A stretch of DNA of 64,000 bases from Rhizobium etli_C (GTDB lineage Bacteria; Pseudomonadota; Alphaproteobacteria; Rhizobiales; Rhizobiaceae): the NCBI RefSeq assembly GCF_014198605.1, contig NZ_JACIHU010000001.1; one strand, given 5' to 3'. Of this stretch, positions 9,479 through 17,349 are shown piece by piece. The notes beneath the pieces were generated by a model. The model searched no databases. It worked only from the letters and a program-made list of their open reading frames with translations, and was not told the origin of the DNA. The position numbers and the translations under genes were made by a program. Numbering within the stretch: the stretch's first letter is position 1; each line of letters starts with the position of its first letter.

Positions 9479-10405
9479 ATGTCTTCGGCTTCTCCCTTTC
9501 ATGGCCTTTCGGCCTTTCCGCCAACGCCCGCGAATGTCGACGGCTGCGTCGACACCGAAGCCCTCGGCCGCCTTCTGGAACGCTTGTGCGAAGCGGGCGT
9601 CGCCTCTATAGGGCTTCTCGGCAGCACGGGGATCTATGCTTACCTCACGCGTGAGGAGCGGTTGCGCGCCGTCAAGGCCGCAGTCGAATGCGTCGCCGGC
9701 CGTATTCCTCTCATCGTCGGGGCCGGGGCTATCAGAACGGACCACGCCGTGGGTCTTGCCAGGGATGCCGAGGCGGCCGGTGCGGATGCTCTTCTGCTGG
9801 CGCCGGTCTCCTATACGCCGCTGACGCAGGAGGAAGCCTATGAGCATTTCCTGGCGGTTGCGAAGGCAACGAAGCTGCCGGTCTGCATCTACAACAATCC
9901 CGGCACGACCCATTTCACCTTCAGCCGGGAGCTTCTCCAGCGCCTCTCCGATGTCGAAACGCTCAGGGCGGTGAAGATGCCGCTGCCTGTTGACGGCGAT
10001 TTGGCAGGGGAACTTGCGGGCTTGCGGGAAAAGACCGATCTCGCGATCGGCTATAGTGGCGATTGGGGCGCGGCCGACGCGCTGCTTTCCGGCGCAGACG
10101 CCTGGTACAGCGTCATCGGCGGTTTGCTGCCGCGCATGGCTCTCGGCCTGACCAAGGCCGCCATCGCCAGCGACGTCGATGAGGCACGCCGGCTCGATAA
10201 GCTGTTCGAGCCGCTATGGCAAACATTCAAGGCATTCGGGAGTATCCGCGTGGTCTATCTGCTGCTCGAGCATTTCTCACTCGTCCGGGCGGAGCTTCCG
10301 CGACCGCTTTTGCCGCTGAAATCGGCGGATCGTCAGCGTGTGCTGGAGATCGTCGAGCCGCTGATCGCTTTGGAGGGCGGACGGAAGGCTCAGTCTTTGT
10401 TGTAA
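9479..10405 (+). CDS. Dihydrodipicolinate synthase/N-acetylneuraminate lyase family protein
   Basis: Class I aldolase of the DapA/NanA superfamily, 308 residues. The Schiff-base lysine is in LRAVKMP and the catalytic tyrosine in CIYNNPGTT. The usual GTTGE loop reads GSTGIYAYL, so the glutamate is missing. That argues against true lysine-pathway DapA and for another keto-acid aldolase. The frame is open far upstream inside the exporter gene, but ATG 9479 begins at the first conserved segment. Its 3' end overlaps the convergent herA-like gene by 16 bases. Confidence 0.87.
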   Translation: MSSASPFHGLSAFPPTPANVDGCVDTEALGRLLERLCEAGVASIGLLGSTGIYAYLTREERLRAVKAAVECVAGRIPLIVGAGAIRTDHAVGLARDAEAAGADALLLAPVSYTPLTQEEAYEHFLAVAKATKLPVCIYNNPGTTHFTFSRELLQRLSDVETLRAVKMPLPVDGDLAGELAGLREKTDLAIGYSGDWGAADALLSGADAWYSVIGGLLPRMALGLTKAAIASDVDEARRLDKLFEPLWQTFKAFGSIRVVYLLLEHFSLVRAELPRPLLPLKSADRQRVLEIVEPLIALEGGRKAQSLL

Positions 10406-12429
10406 TGGCTGCTCAGCGGCTTTTTCAGAATGCTTTCGCGCAGCGACGAGCCGGGTTCCCGGCGGGTGATGGCCGGCTGGTCGGTCGGCGGCGCAGGTCG
10501 CGGAAAGATCGGTTCCTCGCGGCGCATCTCGCGGCGCAGCGCATCGAGCCGCGGATCGACGGATGGAGGTGCGGTGGGGTCCAGCCGCGGCGTCTGCGGC
10601 AGCAGTTCGCGCCGGTAGGATTCGAGAGGCGCTGAAGCCGGCGATAGCGAGGCCGGTGGAGGCGGTGCATAGGGCTTGGCCTCGAGAACCTCGTCGGCAT
10701 CATCCGCCTCGTCGGAACCTGCCGTCGATGCGCCGAAGCTCTGCTGAAAATTCGAAATATCGGGCGAGACCGTCACCGCCCGCATGCGGGTGACGATCTT
10801 GCGCAGATCGACCGTATCCGGATCTTCCTCGCTATGCTTGCTGTTGGCGCTGGCAGCCTTCGGCAGCAGATTTTCGTCGACGCGGGAAAAGCGCATGCGC
10901 ATCGGCACGCTGATCGCCTCGCCGAAGGCAATCGCCTCGCCGTTGCCGATCGAGGAGATGAAGCTCGTCGTCGAGATCGATGAATTCGGGATGGCCGAGC
11001 GGATGATTTCCTGGTCGCGGTCGTTGGCCAGGCGCATGGCAAACAGCGTCGAGCACTGCGACAGGATCGTCTGGTCGAGCTCGCCCGGCCGCTGGGTGAT
11101 GATCCCCAGCGAGACGCCGTATTTTCGGCCTTCCTTGGCGATGCGGGCGATCGCCTGGCGCGTCGGCACGAAGCCGAGGCTGGGATCGGAGGGGATATAG
11201 CGGTGGGCTTCCTCGCAGACGACGAGCATGTGGATGGCGCCGTCGCTCCAGAGCGCCACCTCGAACGCCATGCGGCAAAGCACCGAGGCGACCGAATTGA
11301 CCACCTCGGAAGGAATGCCGGCAAGCTGGAAGGTGCAGATCGGCCTGCTGTCTCCGGGAATGCGGAATATCTGCGCGATGGTGTCGGTGATCGTGTCGCT
11401 GATCGTGTTGTTGGAAAACATGAAGTGATAGCGCGGATCGTTGATTGCGGCGATCAGGCGCATCTTCAGCGAACGCAGGGCTGGTTTTTCGGCGCGGCCC
11501 TCAAGGCGGCCGATGCGCTCGTCGATCAGGGCCAGGAGATCGGCCATGCGATAGGGAACCGGCGTATCGGCGGTAATCGAGCTCTTTTCCGTTGTCCGGC
11601 GCACCAGCGAATTGTCGCTGCCGCGGAAGGCGCGCTTGGCGTCCGGCATGATATCACGCAGCATGTCGAGTTCTTCGGGCACCGGCGGGCGGCCGCGAAA
11701 GACGACTTCGGCGAATTCCTCGAGCCGCATCAGCCAGAAGGGCAGGTCGAGCGTATCGGTATCGATGGTGACGGCGTGCTTGGGAAAGGCGGCGGCGAAT
11801 TCATTGTGCGGATCGAGGATCAGCACCCGCAGCTTCGGATCGGCCACGATCGCCTTATGCAGGAGCAGTGATACGGCCGTCGACTTGCCGACGCCGGTCG
11901 AGCCGACGACGGCGAAATGCTTGGAGAGCATCGAGGGGATGTGGATCGCCGCATCGATGCTTTCGTCCTGCGTCAGCTTGCCGATGACGGCGGTCGTGCC
12001 CTCCCCGGCGTCGTAGATGCGCATCAGGTCGGCGGCGCGGATGCGGTGGGCGATGGCGCCGAGATAGGGATAACGCGAAATGCCGGTCGAGAATTCCTCG
12101 CGGCCGTCCTCGTCCACGCGGACTTCGCCGAGCAGCTCGGTCTCGATCTTGAAATTATTGTCCTCGCCTTCGCCCCAGGCATGGGTGCCGGTATTCATCT
12201 GATAGACGAGGGCGACGACGCGGTTGCGGCCGACGCTGATCGAGATCAGCCGGCCGACGGACCAGAGTTCGGTGAGATCGGTGCCGCCCTCGACGGCGAC
12301 GGCAGCAATTGTCGCCCTGGATCCGCTGCATGCAACGACGCGGCCGAGAAAGCGATTTCCCGGCGCGAGGCCATCGCGGCGATCGTGCTCGCCTGCCTTG
12401 CCAGACATGCGCAAGTCGTTGTTGAGCAA
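10390..12429 (-). CDS. HerA-like ATPase (DUF87/HerA helicase)
   Basis: FtsK-HerA superfamily ATPase of 679 residues. An N-terminal beta-barrel-like part (GNRFLGRVVACSGSRATIAAV) resembles the HAS barrel. The Walker A is AVVGSTGVGKSTAVSLLLHK and the Walker B IHMLVVCEEAHRY, and an arginine-finger-like region follows. The last ~130 residues are proline- and acid-rich and look disordered. A TTG start at 12429 is supported by AGGAG seven bases upstream; the ATG at 12408 has no good ribosome site. Archaeal HerA works with the nuclease NurA in DNA-end processing. No NurA-like gene is next to it here. Confidence 0.88.
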   Translation of the reverse strand: MLNNDLRMSGKAGEHDRRDGLAPGNRFLGRVVACSGSRATIAAVAVEGGTDLTELWSVGRLISISVGRNRVVALVYQMNTGTHAWGEGEDNNFKIETELLGEVRVDEDGREEFSTGISRYPYLGAIAHRIRAADLMRIYDAGEGTTAVIGKLTQDESIDAAIHIPSMLSKHFAVVGSTGVGKSTAVSLLLHKAIVADPKLRVLILDPHNEFAAAFPKHAVTIDTDTLDLPFWLMRLEEFAEVVFRGRPPVPEELDMLRDIMPDAKRAFRGSDNSLVRRTTEKSSITADTPVPYRMADLLALIDERIGRLEGRAEKPALRSLKMRLIAAINDPRYHFMFSNNTISDTITDTIAQIFRIPGDSRPICTFQLAGIPSEVVNSVASVLCRMAFEVALWSDGAIHMLVVCEEAHRYIPSDPSLGFVPTRQAIARIAKEGRKYGVSLGIITQRPGELDQTILSQCSTLFAMRLANDRDQEIIRSAIPNSSISTTSFISSIGNGEAIAFGEAISVPMRMRFSRVDENLLPKAASANSKHSEEDPDTVDLRKIVTRMRAVTVSPDISNFQQSFGASTAGSDEADDADEVLEAKPYAPPPPASLSPASAPLESYRRELLPQTPRLDPTAPPSVDPRLDALRREMRREEPIFPRPAPPTDQPAITRREPGSSLRESILKKPLSSHYNKD

Positions 12430-12450
12430 CGGGCTACTCCTACAGTAGCG

Positions 12451-12475
12451 TTAAAGGATAAAGTCGATCCTTTAA
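12451..12475. promoter_or_regulatory. Perfect inverted repeat upstream of the herA-like gene
   Basis: TTAAAGGAT (12451-12459) and ATCCTTTAA (12467-12475) are perfect inverted 9-mers with a 7-base spacer. It lies 22 bases upstream of the TTG start of the herA-like gene and about 65 bases before the ilv promoter. It could be an operator for either gene. The protein that binds is not identified. Confidence 0.5.
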
Positions 12476-12540
12476 TAAATCCTTCATCCTATCGATTTTC
12501 AGCGGCGCAGGCACAGGGCAGTTTTTTATTGCGGCATGCG

Positions 12541-12568
12541 TTGACGCTGCGAAATTTTCTGTCTATCA
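12541..12568 (+). promoter_or_regulatory. Predicted sigma-70 promoter of the ilvIH operon
   Basis: TTGACG at 12541-12546 and CTATCA at 12563-12568, with a 16-base spacer, match a housekeeping promoter. Transcription would begin at about 12575, within a few bases of the ATG of the leader peptide at 12578. The leader would then be translated with little or no 5' untranslated region. Confidence 0.6.
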
Positions 12569-12577
12569 CTTCGGACC

Positions 12578-12634
12578 ATGAAAATCGCAACGGCTCTTAT
12601 CGTGGTGGGAAAGCGCATGGGCAGGATGGTGTAA
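12578..12634 (+). CDS. ilvL: ilvIH leader peptide (attenuator), 18 residues
   Basis: A small reading frame encodes MKIATALIVVGKRMGRMV. It holds a run of branched-chain codons (Leu-Ile-Val-Val, plus Ile at residue 3 and a final Val), which is what a ribosome-mediated attenuator for acetolactate synthase should contain. Two mutually exclusive RNA folds follow at once, then a terminator and ilvI. No good Shine-Dalgarno precedes it, in keeping with start very near the mRNA 5' end. The symbol follows the usual convention for such leaders. Confidence 0.72.
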   Translation: MKIATALIVVGKRMGRMV

Positions 12635-12692
12635 CCATCCGGCGGTAGCCACCCATGCGCTAGATGACAGGCTCCTTCGGGGCCTTTTTTTA
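12613..12692 (+). promoter_or_regulatory. Transcription attenuator of ilvIH (pause/antiterminator hairpins and terminator)
   Basis: GCGCATGGG (12613-12621) pairs with CCCATGCGC (12652-12660). Nested inside, GGATGGT (12624-12630) pairs with ACCATCC (12634-12640). Then AGGCTCC-TTCG-GGGCCT (from 12669), followed by a T-run to about 12692, forms an intrinsic terminator 60 bases before ilvI. The last leader codons and the stop lie in the 5' arms of the first two hairpins. A ribosome stalled at the Leu-Ile-Val-Val codons (12596-12607) or finishing the peptide would therefore change which hairpin forms. Confidence 0.75.
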
Positions 12693-12752
12693 TGCCCGAA
12701 TTTCGGGCTTCCGGCCACAAACGCAAATCCCAGCATCAAACGGAACAGACAG

Positions 12753-14543
12753 ATGAGCACGGACAATCAGGCGGCAGGCAATCGGATGACGGGAGCGGAG
12801 ATCGTTCTCAAGGCGCTGAAGGACAATGGCGTCGAACATATCTTCGGCTATCCCGGCGGCGCAGTCCTGCCGATCTACGACGAGATCTTCCAGCAAGAGG
12901 AGATCAAGCACATCCTCGTCCGCCACGAGCAGGGGGCCGGTCATGCGGCCGAAGGTTACGCCCGCTCCACCGGCAAGGTCGGCGTCATGCTTGTCACCTC
13001 TGGCCCCGGCGCCACCAATGCGGTTACGCCGCTGCAGGATGCGCTGATGGATTCGATCCCGCTCGTCTGCCTGACCGGTCAGGTTCCGACCCCACTGATC
13101 GGCTCCGACGCTTTCCAGGAATGCGATACAGTCGGCATTACCCGGCCCTGCACCAAGCACAACTGGCTGGTCAAGGACGTCAACCAACTCGCCGCCATCA
13201 TTCACGAAGCCTTTCGCATCGCCCAGTCCGGCCGTCCGGGTCCCGTCGTCGTCGATATCCCGAAGGACATTCAGTTTGCGACCGGCACCTATACGCCGCC
13301 CGCCGATTACCCGATCCAGAAGAGCTACCAGCCGAAGATCCAGGGCGACCTCAACCAGATCCATGCGGCGATCGAGCTGATGGCCAATGCGCGCCGTCCG
13401 ATCATCTATTCCGGCGGCGGCGTCATCAATTCCGGTCCCGAGGCTTCCAAGCTGCTGCGCGAGCTGGTCGAGCTCACCGATTTCCCGATCACCTCGACGC
13501 TGATGGGTCTCGGCGCCTATCCGGCCTCGGGCAAGAACTGGCTGAAGATGCTCGGCATGCACGGTTCCTACGAAGCCAACATGGCGATGCATGACTGCGA
13601 TGTCATGGTCTGCATCGGCGCTCGCTTCGACGACCGCATCACCGGCCGCCTCAACGCCTTCTCGCCGAATTCGAAGAAGATCCATATCGATATCGATCCG
13701 TCCTCGATCAACAAGAACGTCCGCGTCGATATCGGCATCCGCGGCGATGTCGGCCATGTGCTGGAAGACATGGTCCGCCAGTGGCGGGCACTGCCGAAGA
13801 AGCCGGAGAAGAATCGTCTCGCCGATTGGTGGAGCGATATCGCCCGCTGGCGGGCGCGCAACTCCTTCGCCTATACCAAGAGCAACGACGTGATCATGCC
13901 GCAGTATGCGCTGGAGCGTCTCTATGCGCATACCAAGGACCGCGACACCTATATCACGACCGAGGTCGGCCAGCATCAGATGTGGGCGGCGCAGTTCTTC
14001 GGCTTCGAACAGCCGAACCGGTGGATGACCTCGGGCGGCCTCGGCACGATGGGCTACGGCCTGCCGGCGGCGCTCGGCGTCCAGATCGCCCATCCCGGCA
14101 GCCTCGTCATCGATATTGCCGGCGACGCCTCGATCCAGATGTGCATCCAGGAAATGTCGACGGCGATCCAGTATGATGCGCCGATCAAGATCTTCATCAT
14201 GAACAACCAGTACATGGGCATGGTGCGCCAGTGGCAGCAGCTGCTGCACGGCAATCGCCTGTCGCACTCCTATACCGAGGCGATGCCTGATTTCGTCAAG
14301 CTTGCGGAAGCCTATGGCGCGGTCGGCCTGCGCTGCGACAAGCCGGATGAGCTCGACGACGCCATCGTCGAGATGATCGAGGTCAAGAAGCCGGTCATCT
14401 TCGATTGCCGCGTCGCCAATCTCGCCAACTGCTTCCCGATGATCCCATCGGGCAAGGCCCATAATGAAATGCTGCTGCCCGACGAAGCCACGGATGAAGC
14501 GGTCGCCAACGCGATCGATGCCAAGGGCCGTCAGCTCGTTTAA
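12753..14543 (+). CDS. ilvI: Acetolactate synthase large (catalytic) subunit
   Basis: First common step of valine, leucine and isoleucine synthesis: a thiamine-diphosphate enzyme joins pyruvate to pyruvate or 2-oxobutyrate. The 596-residue protein has GYPGGAVLPIYDE, the catalytic-glutamate segment LVRHEQGAGHAAEGYAR, PVVVDIPKDIQ, and the TPP motif beginning GDASIQMCIQE and ending IFIMNN. The small subunit follows 22 bases downstream. Regulation is probably by the leader peptide and terminator just upstream. It could equally be named ilvB; ilvI is used because ilvH follows. Confidence 0.96.
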   Translation: MSTDNQAAGNRMTGAEIVLKALKDNGVEHIFGYPGGAVLPIYDEIFQQEEIKHILVRHEQGAGHAAEGYARSTGKVGVMLVTSGPGATNAVTPLQDALMDSIPLVCLTGQVPTPLIGSDAFQECDTVGITRPCTKHNWLVKDVNQLAAIIHEAFRIAQSGRPGPVVVDIPKDIQFATGTYTPPADYPIQKSYQPKIQGDLNQIHAAIELMANARRPIIYSGGGVINSGPEASKLLRELVELTDFPITSTLMGLGAYPASGKNWLKMLGMHGSYEANMAMHDCDVMVCIGARFDDRITGRLNAFSPNSKKIHIDIDPSSINKNVRVDIGIRGDVGHVLEDMVRQWRALPKKPEKNRLADWWSDIARWRARNSFAYTKSNDVIMPQYALERLYAHTKDRDTYITTEVGQHQMWAAQFFGFEQPNRWMTSGGLGTMGYGLPAALGVQIAHPGSLVIDIAGDASIQMCIQEMSTAIQYDAPIKIFIMNNQYMGMVRQWQQLLHGNRLSHSYTEAMPDFVKLAEAYGAVGLRCDKPDELDDAIVEMIEVKKPVIFDCRVANLANCFPMIPSGKAHNEMLLPDEATDEAVANAIDAKGRQLV

Positions 14544-14565
14544 GGATAAGGTAGGAACCCAGGAC

Positions 14566-15138
14566 ATGAACGCACATCTTCAGCCCACGGGCTCTGCCTA
14601 CTTCATCTCGCCGGAAACGACGGCAATCGAGAGCCACACGCTTTCGGTGCTCGTCGATAACGAGCCGGGCGTCCTTGCCCGCGTCATAGGCCTGTTCTCC
14701 GGCCGCGGCTACAACATCGAAAGTCTCACGGTTTCGGAGACCGAGCACCAGGCGCATCTTTCGCGCATCACCATCGTCACCCGCGGCACGCCGCACGTGC
14801 TGGAGCAGATCAAGGCGCAGCTCGATCGCATCGTGCCGGTTCATCGCGTCGTCGATCTGACGGTGCGCGCCCGCGAACTTGGCCAGGAACGGCCGATCGA
14901 GCGTGAAGTGGCTCTGGTCAAGGTGATCGGTGAGGGCGAGATGCGCGCCGAGACGCTGCGCCTTGCCGATGCCTTCCACGCCAAGGTGGTGGATGCGACG
15001 ATTGATCACTTCATTCTGGAGATCACCGGCAAGTCCTCGAAGATCGACCAGTTCATCGCGATCATGAAGCCGCTCGGCCTCATCGAAGTCTGCCGCACCG
15101 GCATCGCGGCGATGAACCGCGGCGCGCAGGGGATGTGA
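14566..15138 (+). CDS. ilvH: Acetolactate synthase small (regulatory) subunit
   Basis: Activates the catalytic subunit and gives feedback control by valine. The 190-residue protein has an N-terminal ACT domain (HTLSVLVDNEPGVLARVIGL, then FSGRGYNIESLTV) and the conserved C-terminal IlvH domain (LVKVIGEGEMRAETLRLADAF). The frame is open upstream into ilvI, but ATG 14566 with AGGAC ahead gives the normal length. The transcript probably ends at the hairpin at 15275-15309. Confidence 0.95.
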   Translation: MNAHLQPTGSAYFISPETTAIESHTLSVLVDNEPGVLARVIGLFSGRGYNIESLTVSETEHQAHLSRITIVTRGTPHVLEQIKAQLDRIVPVHRVVDLTVRARELGQERPIEREVALVKVIGEGEMRAETLRLADAFHAKVVDATIDHFILEITGKSSKIDQFIAIMKPLGLIEVCRTGIAAMNRGAQGM

Positions 15139-15164
15139 TGCAGACGCTTCATCCCTTCCTCGGC

Positions 15165-15245
15165 GTCATCCTCGGCCTTGTGCCGAGGATCTGCTTACCT
15201 ATCGAGCGGCGCAGATGCTCGGGACAAGCCCGAGCATGACGAAAG
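15165..15245. repeat. Palindromic repeat, family B, copy 1
   Basis: A double-hairpin element. CCTCGG-N8-CCGAGG is followed, after GATCTGC and about 20 variable bases, by GCAGATGCTCGGG with a second hairpin (GCTCGGG-ACAA-GCCCGAGC). The copy at 35209-35290 is nearly identical over about 82 bases. The flank AGGAG...GGCGGGCTTGTCAGCAAT after this copy appears reverse-complemented before the other copy. The full unit is therefore a longer palindrome. Confidence 0.85.
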
Positions 15246-15274
15246 AGGAGTTGGCGGGCTTGTCAGCAATTCGG

Positions 15275-15309
15275 GCCGCTGGAGATCAAAGCATCTCCAG
15301 CGGCTTTTT
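15275..15309 (+). terminator. Terminator of ilvIH, overlapping the convergent gene
   Basis: GCCGCTGGAGAT (15275-15286) pairs perfectly with ATCTCCAGCGGC (15293-15304) and is followed by TTTTT on the + strand. The 3' arm lies inside the last codons of the convergent aldo/keto reductase gene, so the same bases serve as terminator and coding sequence. Confidence 0.8.
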
Positions 15310-16146
15310 CTTTGCCGGCGGCGGGAAGGCGGCGTCGAGCGCCTGCCAGTCCTCGTCGGTGATCTCAAGCGAGACGCAGTCGCGGTTCTCAGCTACGCGT
15401 TCGGCATTCGACGTCTTCGGAATGACGATGACGCCGTCGCGTTCGAGCAGGAAGGCGAGCGCCAGCTGAGCGGGAGTCGCCTGATAGGCCTTGGCGATGT
15501 GGATGAGTTCGGGATGATGCAGGATATGTCCCTGCTCGATCGGCGAATAGGCCATGATGGGAATGCCGCGGCTCTGGCACCAGGGCAGGAGATCATATTC
15601 GATACCGCGGCGAGTGAGATTGTAGAGCACCTGGTTGGCGGCGACATTGGTGCCGTCGGGCACGGAGAGCAGCTCCTCCATGTCGTCGGTATCGAAGTTG
15701 GAGACGCCCCAGGCGCCGATCTTGCCTGACGCTTTCAGCATTTCGAAGGCGGCGACGGTCTCGGCAAGGGGATAGTTGCCGCGCCAGTGCAGGAGGTAGA
15801 GATCGATCCGGTCGGTTCCGAGCCGGTCCAGGCTGCGCTCGCAGGCGTCGACCGTGCCTCTCAGGCTGGCGTTCCAGGGATAGACCTTGCTGACGAGGAA
15901 GAGCTCGTCGCGCCGTCCCCGGATCGCCTGGCCGACGATCTCCTCGGCGCCGCCGTCGCCATACATTTCGGCGGTGTCGATCAGCGTCATGCCGAGATCG
16001 ATGCCCGCCATGAGGCTTTCGATTTCCATCCTGGCATGGCCGGCATCCTCGCCCATGGCCCAGGTTCCCTGGCCGAGCGCCGGCACTTCCGTGCCGTTCG
16101 GGAATTTGACGGAGGGGATGGGGTCGTCCTGCATGATTTTTTCCAT
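15286..16146 (-). CDS. Aldo/keto reductase
   Basis: NADPH-dependent carbonyl reductase of the AKR superfamily, 286 residues. The catalytic tetrad is visible: D and Y in LIDTAEMYGDG, K in FLVSKVYPW, H in LYLLHWRGN. The cofactor-binding end has VIVIPKTSNAERVAEN. ATG 16134 is an alternative start with TGGAA ahead of it. Physiological substrate unknown. Its 3' end carries the ilvIH terminator arm. Confidence 0.92.
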   Translation of the reverse strand: MEKIMQDDPIPSVKFPNGTEVPALGQGTWAMGEDAGHARMEIESLMAGIDLGMTLIDTAEMYGDGGAEEIVGQAIRGRRDELFLVSKVYPWNASLRGTVDACERSLDRLGTDRIDLYLLHWRGNYPLAETVAAFEMLKASGKIGAWGVSNFDTDDMEELLSVPDGTNVAANQVLYNLTRRGIEYDLLPWCQSRGIPIMAYSPIEQGHILHHPELIHIAKAYQATPAQLALAFLLERDGVIVIPKTSNAERVAENRDCVSLEITDEDWQALDAAFPPPAKKKPLEML

Positions 16147-16287
16147 TTTTCAGGAGATTGCGCAGCGTTCTTATCTTTCAACTAATCCTGTCACCATGAC
16201 AATGATGGAATGGCGTCAAGAGTTTAGGGCAGTTACGCTGACCTAAATAAGGCGGGCCTCGGAAAAGAGCCGGCTTCGGGAGATTGC

Positions 16288-16881
16288 ATGCCGCTGGATA
16301 CGTTTCTCGCCCTGGTTCTCTTTGCCTTCACGACATCGATCACGCCGGGGCCGAACAATATGATGCTCTTCGCCTCGGGCGTGAATTTCGGCTTCCGCAG
16401 GACGATCCCGCATATGTTCGGCATCGGCGCCGGCTTCTTCTCGCTGCTGATCGGCGTCGGCCTGGGGCTCGGGGCGCTGCTGCACACGATGCCTCTGGTC
16501 TATACGGTGCTGAAGTTTGCCGGCGGCGCCTATCTCGTCTGGATCGCCTGGAAGATCGCCTCCTCGCGTTCACTTAGCGAAGGCAGGAACAGTGCTGCGC
16601 CAATGTCCTTCGTCTCGGCGGCGGCCTTCCAGTGGGTCAATCCGAAAGCCTGGGTGATGGCGGTTACCGCGATGGCGACCTACACCAATCCCGAACTCTA
16701 TCTTGCCAGTGTGTTGATCGTCGGCCTGGCTTTCGCGGTGGTCAACGTGCCGAGCGTCTCGACCTGGGCGGGCTTCGGCTCGGCGCTCAGGGAGTGGCTT
16801 TCCGATCCGGTGCGGCTGAAGTGGTTCAACATCACCATGGCCGTGCTTCTGGTGGCGAGCCTCTGGCCGATGTTAAAATAG
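16288..16881 (+). CDS. LysE/RhtB-family exporter
   Basis: The 197-residue inner-membrane protein has the family signature TSITPGPNNMMLFASGVNFG, about six hydrophobic helices and the conserved FQWVNPKAWVMAVTA. It is a second exporter of this family in the window, not closely similar to the one at 8844. The 3' end overlaps the convergent membrane protein gene by 9 bases. Substrate not predictable. Confidence 0.9.
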   Translation: MPLDTFLALVLFAFTTSITPGPNNMMLFASGVNFGFRRTIPHMFGIGAGFFSLLIGVGLGLGALLHTMPLVYTVLKFAGGAYLVWIAWKIASSRSLSEGRNSAAPMSFVSAAAFQWVNPKAWVMAVTAMATYTNPELYLASVLIVGLAFAVVNVPSVSTWAGFGSALREWLSDPVRLKWFNITMAVLLVASLWPMLK

Positions 16882-17349
16882 AGCAATCGACGGTTTCGTC
16901 AGCATCAGCCAGAAAATGCCGATGATGGCTGAGAAGGCCGGGAAGCCGAAAGCGAACCAGACGCGGTAGAGGCTGAAATAGGACGGCGGCAGGGCGCTTG
17001 CCGATGCCACAGCGGCGCGGGCGAGATCGCGCAGGCGGATCTGGATCCAGACGACCGGCAGCCAGAACAGGCCGGTGACGACGTAAAGCAGCAGCGACAG
17101 CGCGATCCAGCCCTCCGACAGGTCCCAGCCGATCGAGCGGGCGAGGAGATAGCCGGTCACCGGCTGGAGAATCGCGGCAGTGGCGGTAAAGACTGTATCG
17201 GCGATCACCACGGTTCCGGCGACATGAGCGATCAGGGCGGGATCACGCGTGCGGTGCGCCATCACCATGAAAAAGGCGATGCCGGCGCCGGTGCCGAAGA
17301 GCACGGTCGCGCCGATGACATGGGCAAGCAGCAGCCATTCCTCGAGCAT
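16873..17349 (-). CDS. DUF2269-like integral membrane protein
   Basis: A 158-residue protein with four or five membrane helices. It begins LLLAHVIGATVLFGTGAGIAF and ends with a helix before KPSIALF, resembling the DUF2269 family of predicted membrane proteins. Its ATG overlaps the TGA of the upstream SDR/DoxX gene by one base (TGATG), so translation is probably coupled. The two likely act together. Function unknown. Confidence 0.75.
   Translation of the reverse strand: MLEEWLLLAHVIGATVLFGTGAGIAFFMVMAHRTRDPALIAHVAGTVVIADTVFTATAAILQPVTGYLLARSIGWDLSEGWIALSLLLYVVTGLFWLPVVWIQIRLRDLARAAVASASALPPSYFSLYRVWFAFGFPAFSAIIGIFWLMLTKPSIALF

Noticed and set aside
12451..12475. CtrA binding site (TTAA-N7-TTAA)
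   Set aside because: The two TTAA are 17 bases apart, not 7; the inverted repeat is better described on its own terms.
12690..14567. Long minus-strand open frame (625 codons) opposite ilvI
   Set aside because: It is a shadow of a GC-rich coding strand: biased to Asp/Arg/His/Leu, no domain, and fully antisense to a certain gene.
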